Shown here: positions 1-6,611 of the stretch, in pieces
Numbering within the stretch: position 1 is the first letter of the stretch
How the letters are laid out: each line of letters begins with the position of its first letter
Assembly: GCA_002398485.1 (NCBI GenBank)
Contig: DGYV01000008.1
Span: 4,178 to 10,990, forward strand
Length of the DNA stretch: 6,813 nt
Direction of reading: 5' to 3'
Source of the DNA: Peptococcaceae bacterium UBA4997
GTDB taxonomy: Bacteria > Bacillota > Dehalobacteriia > UBA4068 > UBA4997
Notes under the pieces: model-generated
What the model saw: only the letters and a program-made list of their open reading frames with translations
The model's database searches: none
Told to the model about the DNA's origin: nothing
Translations under genes and position numbers: made by a program

Positions 1-934
1 GGGTAAATTCATTGCCTTCATCATATCCATATTTGGCGGGACCATCCAAACTTTCCCTTACCCAAATACCTTCTTGGGCAATACCATCCCGAATCAACCA
101 GGCAGGGCCACTACCCAGCAAATCTATTTCCAGCCTGCCCACGCTATCCAGCATTTTCGAATTTACTTGCTGAATGATTATATTATCGGCACTGAGTCTT
201 TCACCGGTTTCATTATCTGTATAAGGAGTATCCCTGACACTGCGCAAATATCTACCTGTAGCAGCATCATAGGTAAAGCTGATTTTACCGCCGCTGTAGG
301 GCAATTTAACTATTTGAGCCAATGTACCTGTTACAGTTGCAGCCTCGCTATCAAATTTAAAACCCATTATCTCCTTTTGAATACCATAGTCCTTCTTTTC
401 TATTTGTTCCCACAAATTAGGTGTACTTGTATAAAGGTTATGTGGCGCTTTGCGAGCTTTGTCCCGCCAAAAGCCTTTGGACCAGGAAATTTCATCTATA
501 GAATCTACCACACCTTTTTTTAAATAGCTGTAGGCATCAGGGCTGCCGCCGCAGTGGATAAATACCCCCTGCCAACCCCTGGCAATATCAATAAGATAAG
601 GCCTAGCACTGCGCACAGGGCCTATTTTTGCCGCCTCACCACTGAAATAAACGGCTAAATAACGGCTGATACCACCTTCTGCAGGCACTTCATAAACTAA
701 ATCCGCTTGGTTAAGGCCCGATTGCATCCTAGCACCTGCCTGATTATCTATGCTTACGCAAACAGGCCTTAAGGCCAGTTCATTTAAGCCCTCGCCTGTA
801 AAGGGGTTTGTATAGGCAAAAGTTTCTTTAATATAAGTATTTTGATTTCCTTCATTTTGCTTACTACAGGAAGTAAGCATTACCAAAGCACACAGGAAAA
901 TAAGAAGCAAAGGCAAACTTTTCAATTTCAGCAT
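1..934 (-). CDS. yerB: DUF3048 (YerB-family) lipoprotein, 3' end outside window
   Basis: This is an open frame of 311 codons from an ATG at 934 to the window edge with no stop. An AAAGGGG ribosome site (942-948) lies 7 nt upstream of the start. Residues 1-22 form a lipoprotein signal peptide: a basic MLKLK start, a leucine-rich core, and the lipobox LTSC with the lipidated cysteine at residue 23. The product should therefore be anchored on the outer face of the membrane. The DUF3048 hallmarks are present in order: SIDNQAGARMQSGL (61-74), ADLVYEVPAEGGISR (77-91), IGPVRSARPY (104-113), HCGGSPDA (127-134) and APHNLYTS (163-170). A second domain runs from about 205 to the edge. YerB-type proteins are about this long or slightly longer, so only a short C-terminal piece should be missing. 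The molecular function of the family is unknown to me. The gene lies 40 bp after dgkA with no terminator between, so co-transcription is likely. Confidence 0.88.
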   Translation of the reverse strand, partial: MLKLKSLPLLLIFLCALVMLTSCSKQNEGNQNTYIKETFAYTNPFTGEGLNELALRPVCVSIDNQAGARMQSGLNQADLVYEVPAEGGISRYLAVYFSGEAAKIGPVRSARPYLIDIARGWQGVFIHCGGSPDAYSYLKKGVVDSIDEISWSKGFWRDKARKAPHNLYTSTPNLWEQIEKKDYGIQKEIMGFKFDSEAATVTGTLAQIVKLPYSGGKISFTYDAATGRYLRSVRDTPYTDNETGERLSADNIIIQQVNSKMLDSVGRLEIDLLGSGPAWLIRDGIAQEGIWVRESLDGPAKYGYDEGNEFT

Positions 935-974
935 AGCATTACCCCTTTACTGAAAAATTTCTCTGATAAATGCC

Positions 975-1337
975 TTAAAACAAAGCAATTATTTTGGGCA
1001 GAAAAACAATAAGCCCTGTTGCAGCCGCTGCTATAGCCATTATAAGCACCGCGCCTGCGGCAACATCCTTAACATATTTGGCAAGCGGGTTTATTTGGGG
1101 GCTTACTTTATTCACCAAAGCCTCAAAAGCTGTATTGAGCATTTCAAAAGCCAAAACCATTGCCGTAACAAAAATTATGGCCACCCATTCCAAAGCGCTT
1201 ATACGCAATAAAATGGCGGCTAAAATAACAGCAAGCGCCGACCAACAATGAAAACGCATATGTCTCTCCCTGAGATATGCGTTGATAATACCGGAAATGG
1301 CATATTTGAAAGATGCGATTTCAGAATAACATTTCAT
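975..1337 (-). CDS. dgkA: Undecaprenol/diacylglycerol kinase (DgkA family)
   Basis: This is a 120-residue integral membrane kinase of the DgkA family. In Gram-positive bacteria members phosphorylate undecaprenol (and diacylglycerol) with ATP and so recycle the lipid carrier for cell-wall synthesis. Visible motifs are SFKYAISGI (9-17), the amphipathic LRERHMRFH (22-30), the metal and catalytic stretch E65-xx-N68-TA-x-E72, and PLAKYVKDVAAGAVL (84-98) with K90 and D91. Three hydrophobic helices lie at about 32-49, 52-73 and 94-114, as expected. Position 76, after FEALV, is Asn where relatives usually have Asp. I chose the ATG at 1337 because GGGG (1345-1348) sits 7 nt upstream; an in-frame TTG at 1352 would add five residues but has a poorer ribosome site. 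The gene begins 18 bp after the ybeY stop, so it belongs to the same operon. Confidence 0.93.
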   Translation of the reverse strand: MKCYSEIASFKYAISGIINAYLRERHMRFHCWSALAVILAAILLRISALEWVAIIFVTAMVLAFEMLNTAFEALVNKVSPQINPLAKYVKDVAAGAVLIMAIAAAATGLIVFLPKIIALF

Positions 1338-1355
1338 AAAATTACCCCACAAGCC

Positions 1356-1826
1356 TTATCTGTTGATGCCTAAATTTTTTAAAACCTGATTCTGCCTTTC
1401 AAACATTACTGCCTCCTCCAGCTCTCCCAACTCATGGTCATAACCCAATAAATGCAATAAGCCGTGCAGGAACAAAAACGCCATTTCCCTTTCGGCACTA
1501 TGCCCGTATTCTTCGGCCTGACTGAGCATGGTATCCACCGAAATAACTATATCACCCAAAGAACTGTCACGCGGGATCTTTTCGTCCGCCTCAAACAAGG
1601 GAAAAGAAAGCACATCCGTGGCGGCATCTTTGTTCCTGTATTGATTATTAAGTTCCTTGATTTCTTCATCTGTGGTCAAGAGCAAACTCAGCTCTAAGCG
1701 CCTTCTAGGCGGAAGGCGGCGGCTCTTTTCCGTTTGCAGGGCTTCCCTTGCTACCATTCTTAGGAGCCTCTCCTGTTTGTTTGTCAGCTCCATCTTGTTT
1801 TGCTGATTGGTTATTCGTAACTTCAT
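1356..1826 (-). CDS. ybeY: Endoribonuclease / rRNA maturation factor YbeY
   Basis: This 156-residue cytoplasmic metalloprotein belongs to the UPF0054/YbeY family, which acts in 16S rRNA 3' end maturation and ribosome quality control. The zinc-binding signature HGLLHLLGYDH spans residues 121-131 with ligands H121, H125 and H131. TDVLSFP (70-76) and LGDIVIS (90-96) are also characteristic. The ATG at 1826 is supported by AAGGGAG (1836-1842) 9 nt upstream, and the MKLRITNQQ start resembles other YbeY N-termini. This start puts the first 40 codons inside the end of pgpH in another frame (122-bp overlap). Residues 36-43 (RRLPPRRR) form a basic, proline-containing patch between the first helix and the ELSLLL strand that looks a few residues longer than in B. 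subtilis YbeY, judged from memory. A later in-frame ATG at codon 12 is possible but lacks the better ribosome site. The neighbour phoH is a classical partner of ybeY. Confidence 0.95.
   Translation of the reverse strand: MKLRITNQQNKMELTNKQERLLRMVAREALQTEKSRRLPPRRRLELSLLLTTDEEIKELNNQYRNKDAATDVLSFPLFEADEKIPRDSSLGDIVISVDTMLSQAEEYGHSAEREMAFLFLHGLLHLLGYDHELGELEEAVMFERQNQVLKNLGINR
1699..1718 (-). repeat. Perfect 7-bp inverted repeat at the pgpH stop codon
   Basis: On the minus strand CGCCTTC (1712-1718) and GAAGGCG (1699-1705) are perfectly complementary with a 6-nt loop. The pgpH TAG stop (1705-1707) spans the loop-stem edge. No T-run follows, so this is not an intrinsic terminator. It lies within ybeY and encodes part of its RRLPPRRR patch. 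An RNA hairpin here could affect translation or mRNA decay, which is speculative. Confidence 0.5.
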
Positions 1827-3984
1827 TTTTTAACGCTCCCTTTATTTCCTTACCCCGTTTTTGCAGCTCTTTTTCCAATTGATCGGGGTAGGTTATGCGC
1901 TGATGGTTCAAGCCTGCCAAAACTTTGGTAAAGGCACTTGCAATAACATCCAGATCTTTAAAAGTCAAAGCACAATTCGTAAGCTGGTTATCATCAAACT
2001 TACCCTTGATTACTTCCCTTATTTTACCTTCAACCTGACCGCTGGTAGGTGATTTCATAGCCTGTACCGCGGCCTGTACGCTATCTGCCAAAAGTACTAT
2101 GGCCGCCTCCTTGCTTTGAGGTTTGGGGCCGGGATAACGGAAATCACTTTCTCTTATGACATCATTTCCTGTATTGTTTTCCAAAGCCTTGTGGTAGAAA
2201 AAGGAAACCAAACCCGTACCATGGTGCTGCTCAATAATATCGCGGATGACTTCCGGTATTTTATATTCCCGTGCCATCTCAGCACCTTCCTTAGGGTGAG
2301 AAGTCAAAATCAGGGTACTTAAGCTGGGCTGCAGTTTATCGTGCGGGTTTTCACCGCCTTTTTGATTTTCAATAAAGAAATAAGGACGTTTGATTTTACC
2401 AACATCATGAAAATATGATGCCACCCTTACCAAAAGACTGTCGGCACCTACTTCTTCCGCCGCGGCTTCCGCTAAATTGGCAACTAAAATACTGTGGTGA
2501 TAAGTACCGGGAGCTTCTATCATCATTTTCTTTAAAAGCGGATTATTGGAATTGCTTAATTCCAAAAGCCTTACAACAGTAGTTATTTTAAACACGCTCT
2601 CCAAGAAAGGCATAGAACCTATGGCCATGATCATGGAAATAATGCCATTCAAAACCCCAAAGATAATACCTATAACAATAAGTGAAAGCTCATAATTCCA
2701 CATCAACCCCCACGCCAAAACCACTGCTACATAGGCAAGCGATATTTTAGCTGAAGCTATGGCATAACGGCCACGCTCATCCATACCGGATACCTGAGAT
2801 ATACCTACAAATCCGCCTACCATAGCTGTAAGCACATAAAAAAGCTGGCCATTACATAAAATGCCAATAAAAACAGCCATAATGGCGGTTGTAAAAACTG
2901 CTACATTACGGTTGATCAAAGCTGATACCAGCATGGAAAAAGCCGCTATGGGAATAAGCAAGCCCATCATAGCATCGGTTTGCCAATTTGATGAAAAACT
3001 TATCAAAGTAAAAATTTTACCTATAAAGAGATTGATATTTATTAAAAGACCAAGCAGTATAATATTGGTTTCCTTGGCATTCAGCTTTTTGCTGTATTTG
3101 TTTATATAATTCATGATCAGCCAATAGCATAAGGCTACTAAAAGAGCAAGCCCCCAATAAGGCATGACTTTAGAACCGTCATGCTGCATACCCAAAGCCT
3201 GAAGTGTTTCAATATTTGTGGCAGATACGGTATCGCCCTTTGCTATCAAGAGCCCGCCCGGTTTTACGGTTACCTGTACCGCCTGTACTGTAGCCATTTC
3301 CTTTTCCACCGCTTCAAGGGTAGCCACTTGGTCATATACACGGTTAGCGGAATAGGGTAGAGCTTTTAATACACCTCTCATAAAGTTTTCCGCCTGATAG
3401 GTAAAGTTTTCTTTTTTCAGATTTTCAATCAGCTCAACACTTAAATTTACCTGTCTGTTTTCATCCACATCAGCAGCATAAACAGCAGATACAAGCTCTT
3501 TTAAGGTTTCGGTAAGCTTTAAAATCATATTTTCATTAGCTTTTAAGGCATAAATAATAGCTTCATTAGTTATGGTTTCGGGCAAAACCTTTTGCAGTGC
3601 TTCCGTTTTAGCTGTTAAAGTAGGTAATTCCTCATCATTTTTTACCCTATCGATTTTAGCAAAAATATCATCAATGGCTTTATTTATATCACCCACTACA
3701 CCGTCATTACGGCTGTAAACTTGCCCTATGGCGGCGGCAGCGGCTTTTTTAGCTTCTGCAGTACGTATCTCACTTACATAAGTAGTGGAGGATCCGTAAT
3801 AATAAACATCCTTGTCCGCAATATCCCCCTCTTTATAGGATAACTGCTCGGGTATAAAACCCAGCGCCAGGATAAGAAAAGTGAGCACAGCAAAAACAAG
3901 CCACCAGGCCCAATGATAAAGCCTGGTTTTTGGTTTATTTTTACTTTTTAACGGTTTAACAGGTTTAATTAAAGAATCCGCCAT
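1705..3984 (-). CDS. pgpH: 7TM-HD cyclic-di-AMP phosphodiesterase PgpH (YqfF)
   Basis: This 759-residue membrane protein matches the 7TMR-HD family. Its Listeria member PgpH hydrolyses cyclic di-AMP to pApA. Domains in order are a short basic cytoplasmic tail, a first membrane helix (about 24-43), an extracellular 7TMR-HDED domain (about 45-270, ending in the IAKGDTVS and LQALGM elements), seven membrane helices (about 274-460), and a cytoplasmic HD domain (about 490-645). The HD metal ligands are intact: H497 in YHHS, H526-D527 in SYFHDVGK, H563 in TSHPKEG, H587-H588 in EQHHGTG, and D634 in LLADSV. I chose the ATG at 3984 because GGAGGT (3989-3994) precedes it; the in-frame TTG at 3996 overlaps that ribosome site. 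The last 40 residues (720-759) are hydrophilic, rich in K, N, G, Q and P, and are read from DNA that also encodes the YbeY N-terminus. The gene begins 21 bp after phoH. The pairing with phoH and ybeY suggests coupled control of second-messenger level and RNA processing, which is inference. Confidence 0.95.
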   Translation of the reverse strand: MADSLIKPVKPLKSKNKPKTRLYHWAWWLVFAVLTFLILALGFIPEQLSYKEGDIADKDVYYYGSSTTYVSEIRTAEAKKAAAAAIGQVYSRNDGVVGDINKAIDDIFAKIDRVKNDEELPTLTAKTEALQKVLPETITNEAIIYALKANENMILKLTETLKELVSAVYAADVDENRQVNLSVELIENLKKENFTYQAENFMRGVLKALPYSANRVYDQVATLEAVEKEMATVQAVQVTVKPGGLLIAKGDTVSATNIETLQALGMQHDGSKVMPYWGLALLVALCYWLIMNYINKYSKKLNAKETNIILLGLLININLFIGKIFTLISFSSNWQTDAMMGLLIPIAAFSMLVSALINRNVAVFTTAIMAVFIGILCNGQLFYVLTAMVGGFVGISQVSGMDERGRYAIASAKISLAYVAVVLAWGLMWNYELSLIVIGIIFGVLNGIISMIMAIGSMPFLESVFKITTVVRLLELSNSNNPLLKKMMIEAPGTYHHSILVANLAEAAAEEVGADSLLVRVASYFHDVGKIKRPYFFIENQKGGENPHDKLQPSLSTLILTSHPKEGAEMAREYKIPEVIRDIIEQHHGTGLVSFFYHKALENNTGNDVIRESDFRYPGPKPQSKEAAIVLLADSVQAAVQAMKSPTSGQVEGKIREVIKGKFDDNQLTNCALTFKDLDVIASAFTKVLAGLNHQRITYPDQLEKELQKRGKEIKGALKNEVTNNQSAKQDGADKQTGEAPKNGSKGSPANGKEPPPSA
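1836..1842 (-). promoter_or_regulatory. Ribosome binding site of ybeY inside pgpH
   Basis: AAGGGAG on the minus strand lies 9 nt before the ATG at 1826. It is inside the pgpH reading frame, upstream of the pgpH stop, and supports a ybeY start that overlaps pgpH by 122 bp. Confidence 0.75.
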
Positions 3985-3988
3985 TATA

Positions 3989-3994
3989 ACCTCC
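3989..3994 (-). promoter_or_regulatory. Ribosome binding site that decides the pgpH start
   Basis: GGAGGT on the minus strand lies 4 nt before the ATG at 3984. The upstream in-frame TTG at 3996 overlaps this element and so is unlikely to be the start. Confidence 0.85.
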
Positions 3995-4005
3995 AAGCTT
4001 AAAAC

Positions 4006-4995
4006 CTATACCCATTTACGGTCATAGGCTTCGATTATTTTTTGTACAAGCGGATGCCTTACTACATCCAAACGGGTCAAATAACAAAATGACAAGCCTT
4101 CCACATCCTTAAGCTTTCTTTCCGCATCTATCAAGCCTGAACGCTGATCGGAAGGCAGATCTATTTGGGTTATATCGCCTGTGATAACAGCTTTTGAACC
4201 TATACCCATGCGGGTAAGAAACATTTTCATTTGCGGAGGCGTGGTATTTTGAGCCTCATCCAAAATAATGAACGCTTCCTCCAATGTTCTGCCGCGCATA
4301 TAGGCAAGCGGCACTACCTCTATGATATTGCGTTCTATATATTTGGCGGCCATTTCCGTACCTAAAATATCATCCAAAGCATCATAGATTGGCCTTAAAT
4401 AAGGGTTTACCTTTTCCTGCATATCACCCGGTAAAAAGCCCAGTTTTTCCCCTGCCTCTACAGCAGGGCGTACCAATACTATGCGGATAACTTCTTTTGC
4501 TTTAAGAGCGGCAACGGCCTGAACCACTGCCAAGTAGGTTTTGCCCGTACCTGCGGGGCCTATGCCAAAGGTAATATCATGCTTTCTTATTGCATCTATA
4601 TAATAACGCTGACCCAGAGTTTTAGCTTTTATTTGTTTACCCCTGGGTGTTACATAAATTGTTTTTGTAAGCTCGCCCATATCCTGGTTTTGCCGGTGGT
4701 GGTCCAGATTAAGAGCATAACTTACGGAAGCAGAGGTAATGTTTATACCTGCTTCCGCCAATACTAATAAATGATGAAATACTTTTTCAGCCTTACCTGT
4801 TTGTTCAGGCGTTCCTTTTATAACTATTTCACCACCACGGGCAATTATTTGGCTTTTTGTAAGTTTTTGGATTAAGTTTATGTGTTCTTCACGCTCACCG
4901 GATATATTGACAATGTGCTTATTGGGTATAGTTATTTTAACCTCGGCTTTTGGGTTATTTGCTGTAGTTACATCATGCAGCGGTGTTTTTGACAA
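4006..4995 (-). CDS. phoH: PhoH-family P-loop ATPase (YbeZ-like)
   Basis: This 329-residue cytoplasmic ATPase of the PhoH/YbeZ family is thought to work in RNA metabolism alongside YbeY. Walker A is GPAGTGKT (146-153), followed by VRPAVEAGEKLGFLPGD (175-191). Walker B is FIILDEAQNT (242-251, D246-E247). The nucleotide-sensing TGDITQIDLP (272-281) and the C-terminal RLDVVRHPLV (308-317) are also present. The N-terminal region of about 120 residues contains the IPNKHIVNISG and RGGEIVIKG elements typical of the family. There is no PIN domain, so this is the short housekeeping form. The frame is open from a GTG at 5022, but that codon directly abuts its only purine run. A TTG at 4995 lies 6 nt behind a strong GGGAGGG, so I use 4995. 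It sits between yqfD (113-bp gap) and pgpH (21-bp gap). A TATAAT box in the upstream gap may give it its own promoter. Confidence 0.95.
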   Translation of the reverse strand: MSKTPLHDVTTANNPKAEVKITIPNKHIVNISGEREEHINLIQKLTKSQIIARGGEIVIKGTPEQTGKAEKVFHHLLVLAEAGINITSASVSYALNLDHHRQNQDMGELTKTIYVTPRGKQIKAKTLGQRYYIDAIRKHDITFGIGPAGTGKTYLAVVQAVAALKAKEVIRIVLVRPAVEAGEKLGFLPGDMQEKVNPYLRPIYDALDDILGTEMAAKYIERNIIEVVPLAYMRGRTLEEAFIILDEAQNTTPPQMKMFLTRMGIGSKAVITGDITQIDLPSDQRSGLIDAERKLKDVEGLSFCYLTRLDVVRHPLVQKIIEAYDRKWV

Positions 4996-5001
4996 ATTTA
5001 T

Positions 5002-5008
5002 CCCTCCC
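5002..5008 (-). promoter_or_regulatory. Ribosome binding site that decides the phoH start
   Basis: GGGAGGG on the minus strand lies 6 nt before the TTG at 4995. The alternative GTG at 5022 has only a purine run touching it, with no spacer. This favours the TTG and a PhoH of 329 residues. Confidence 0.75.
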
Positions 5009-5054
5009 AATAAATTCTGCACCTCTTCCCAGTAAATTGTTTTTGCATAGCCTT

Positions 5055-5083
5055 ATTATAATACTTTCAACAGCTTTTTACCA
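5055..5083 (-). promoter_or_regulatory. Candidate internal vegetative promoter before phoH
   Basis: A perfect TATAAT (5055-5060, minus strand) lies in the yqfD-phoH gap. Seventeen bases upstream is TGGTAA (5078-5083), which matches only three of six -35 positions, so the promoter may be weak or need an activator. A start near 5048 would give a leader of about 53 nt. Its position separates the sporulation genes from the housekeeping genes, which is where an internal promoter is expected. Confidence 0.5.
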
Positions 5084-5108
5084 CTTTATTGCGGCTACTT
5101 TCTCTTAT

Positions 5109-6284
5109 CTATTTTCTGATACCTATTTCCTCAATACATTCCCAAATTACCTGTACTTGATAAATCCCCCCATCTGACGTTAAAAGCTTTTGGGTTTCCT
5201 TGGTTATTTCAGCATTTATAGGTATACTTTTTTTTACAGCGGCAGCAGCACGTTCCAAGGCTTCCAGTTTAGCCTCTTCTTCACTTATTTCCCTGTAAAA
5301 GGTATATGTTGGCTGATAACTTAATTTAGTTATTTCGACGGGCAAAGGTATATTCCTCCATAAATAAAGGCCCTGTACAGAGGTATCTACTAAATTTATC
5401 TTGTAATTATCTCCTGTTTGGGCTTTCTTATCCGCCCACAGTAAAATTTTCTTATCATTATCAGGGCTGCTCAAATAATATTCGTTGATAATTTTGCCGC
5501 TGTTTTGAGTGATTTCCTCTTTAGTTAAACACTCACCAAAACCGTAGTACCATACTCTGGCCTTGATAATGGCATCCGCTATACCGTCTTCAAGGGGTTC
5601 CACAAGCACCTGGCCTTTGCTTACGGTATCGCCTTCTTTAACTTTAGGCTCACCGTGCATGATCAAAATTTCCTCTATAAGGCCATCCTTAGCTGCCAAT
5701 ATAGAGCCTTGGCTTTTGGTTTTATCTTCAGGAGCCAGTACGGTTTTTTCCGCAACATTTATATGTATCATAGTTCCTTGCCTAGTAATATTGATCCAGG
5801 CCAAATTAGGCAAAGCCTTTTTAATGGCTTTCTCCATGGCGGTAAAATCCGCCTCTTTAATCCTGGCACCCGCATAGATTCCATAATCTTGCGCTACCAG
5901 TTTTATTTCTTGTTCTTTTAATACTACAAGTTCCTCTTTGCTTTCCACACCCACAAAAAACACAAAACCCGAAAGTATATATAAACCTGCCACAAAAATA
6001 AAAATACCTACAGGTAGCATGATCCTTTTTTTCATATATTTCAGGGAAAAGTGAAAACCTTTGCCGTAAACTATCCTGAAACTACTTTTGGATTTATGAG
6101 CCAAATGCCTTAGTTCACCCAACTGTTTATAGTACAGCTTGGCTTCTACAGTACCATTGGGATACCATATAACATCATATACATCGATGCCGCTTTGCAA
6201 TGCCAAATTCAACAAGGGTTCCGCACCTTTAGTAATGCGGATTTTTACATAACCCAACAACCAGCCCCAAATTTGCGCAAGCAA
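5109..6284 (-). CDS. yqfD: Sporulation protein YqfD
   Basis: This 391-residue membrane protein matches the YqfD family, which is produced under SigE control in the mother cell and needed for efficient sporulation in B. subtilis; its biochemical role is not established. The N-terminus (GYVKIRITKGAEPLLNLAL, 11-29) carries the family signature for a small cytoplasmic domain. A single strong membrane helix lies at about 88-112. The outer part begins with a roughly 65-residue POTRA-like alpha/beta segment (about 115-180), followed by a beta-rich module with VKEGDTVSKGQVLV (215-228), which resembles a lipoyl/hammerhead fold. Its C-terminal part (EISEEEAKLEALERAAAAV, 332-350) is a charged helix. The start is TTG at 6284 with GAGGGGG (6292-6298) 7 nt upstream. 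No ATG occurs in frame until codon 84, so TTG is needed to keep the conserved N-terminus. The gene starts 2 bp after the yqfC stop, and its ribosome site lies inside yqfC, which suggests translational coupling. Confidence 0.94.
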   Translation of the reverse strand: MLAQIWGWLLGYVKIRITKGAEPLLNLALQSGIDVYDVIWYPNGTVEAKLYYKQLGELRHLAHKSKSSFRIVYGKGFHFSLKYMKKRIMLPVGIFIFVAGLYILSGFVFFVGVESKEELVVLKEQEIKLVAQDYGIYAGARIKEADFTAMEKAIKKALPNLAWINITRQGTMIHINVAEKTVLAPEDKTKSQGSILAAKDGLIEEILIMHGEPKVKEGDTVSKGQVLVEPLEDGIADAIIKARVWYYGFGECLTKEEITQNSGKIINEYYLSSPDNDKKILLWADKKAQTGDNYKINLVDTSVQGLYLWRNIPLPVEITKLSYQPTYTFYREISEEEAKLEALERAAAAVKKSIPINAEITKETQKLLTSDGGIYQVQVIWECIEEIGIRK

Positions 6285-6286
6285 AC

Positions 6287-6595
6287 CTATACCCCCTCAT
6301 CATCCAAAAAAATACCTATTTCCTTGATATTGCCTTCTATAAGTATTTCCTCGCTGCTTAAATTACGCAGTTGCAGCTTAACGCCTTTTGCGGAAACCAT
6401 ACCCTTATGTACCCGCAAACGTATTTCTTCCTGCGTATATTTTATAATACCCTTATGGTTTTCCACCCCAAGGCGTAAATTGCCAACCAAAGTTATACGC
6501 GGCAGATCCAAAGCCAATTCTTCCGGCAACTCCAAAAAATCGGCAAAAGCCGTGCGGATCTTTTCACCTTTGCTCTTCTTATATTTTACAGACAT
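6287..6595 (-). CDS. yqfC: Sporulation protein YqfC (YabP/YqfC family)
   Basis: This is a 102-residue soluble protein with no signal peptide or membrane segment. The order of its elements, ELPEELALDLPRITLVGN (18-35) and then GIIKYTQEEIRLRVHKG (49-65), with LSSEEILIEGNIKEI (79-93) near the end, is that of the YabP/YqfC family, whose members are small beta-rich sporulation proteins. YqfC is a known SigE-regulon product of unknown biochemical role in B. subtilis. The ATG at 6595 has AAGGGG (6603-6608) 7 nt upstream. A SigE-type promoter lies just upstream, at 6612-6639. It is the first gene of the leftward cluster and is tightly followed by yqfD, so the two probably form a sporulation pair that acts together at the mother-cell membrane. 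The length is normal for the family. Confidence 0.93.
   Translation of the reverse strand: MSVKYKKSKGEKIRTAFADFLELPEELALDLPRITLVGNLRLGVENHKGIIKYTQEEIRLRVHKGMVSAKGVKLQLRNLSSEEILIEGNIKEIGIFLDDEGV
6292..6298 (-). promoter_or_regulatory. Ribosome binding site supporting the TTG start of yqfD
   Basis: GAGGGGG on the minus strand lies 7 nt before the TTG at 6284 and is formed by the last codons of yqfC. It supports a TTG start and translational coupling of yqfD to yqfC. Confidence 0.8.
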
Positions 6596-6611
6596 AAAAA
6601 CACCCCTTAAT

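Noticed and set aside
74..523. Rightward 149-codon open frame
   Set aside because: It is antisense to the DUF3048 lipoprotein gene, whose protein motifs are clear across this stretch; no family resemblance was seen.
935..974. Terminator or promoter between dgkA and the lipoprotein gene
   Set aside because: No hairpin with a T-run and no convincing -35/-10 pair is visible in the 40 bp.
1338..1352. TTG at 1352 as the dgkA start
   Set aside because: The ATG at 1337 has GGGG at a proper 7-nt distance, while the TTG has only a weak AAGG nearby.
1699..1718. Intrinsic terminator at the end of pgpH
   Set aside because: The stem is followed by CTTAGAGC rather than a T-run, and it lies inside ybeY.
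3985..3996. TTG at 3996 as the pgpH start
   Set aside because: It overlaps the GGAGGT ribosome site that serves the ATG at 3984.
4983..5177. Rightward 64-codon hydrophobic open frame over the yqfD-phoH gap
   Set aside because: It overlaps the ends of two real genes antisense and its hydrophobicity follows from the AT-rich opposite strand; no convincing ribosome site was identified.
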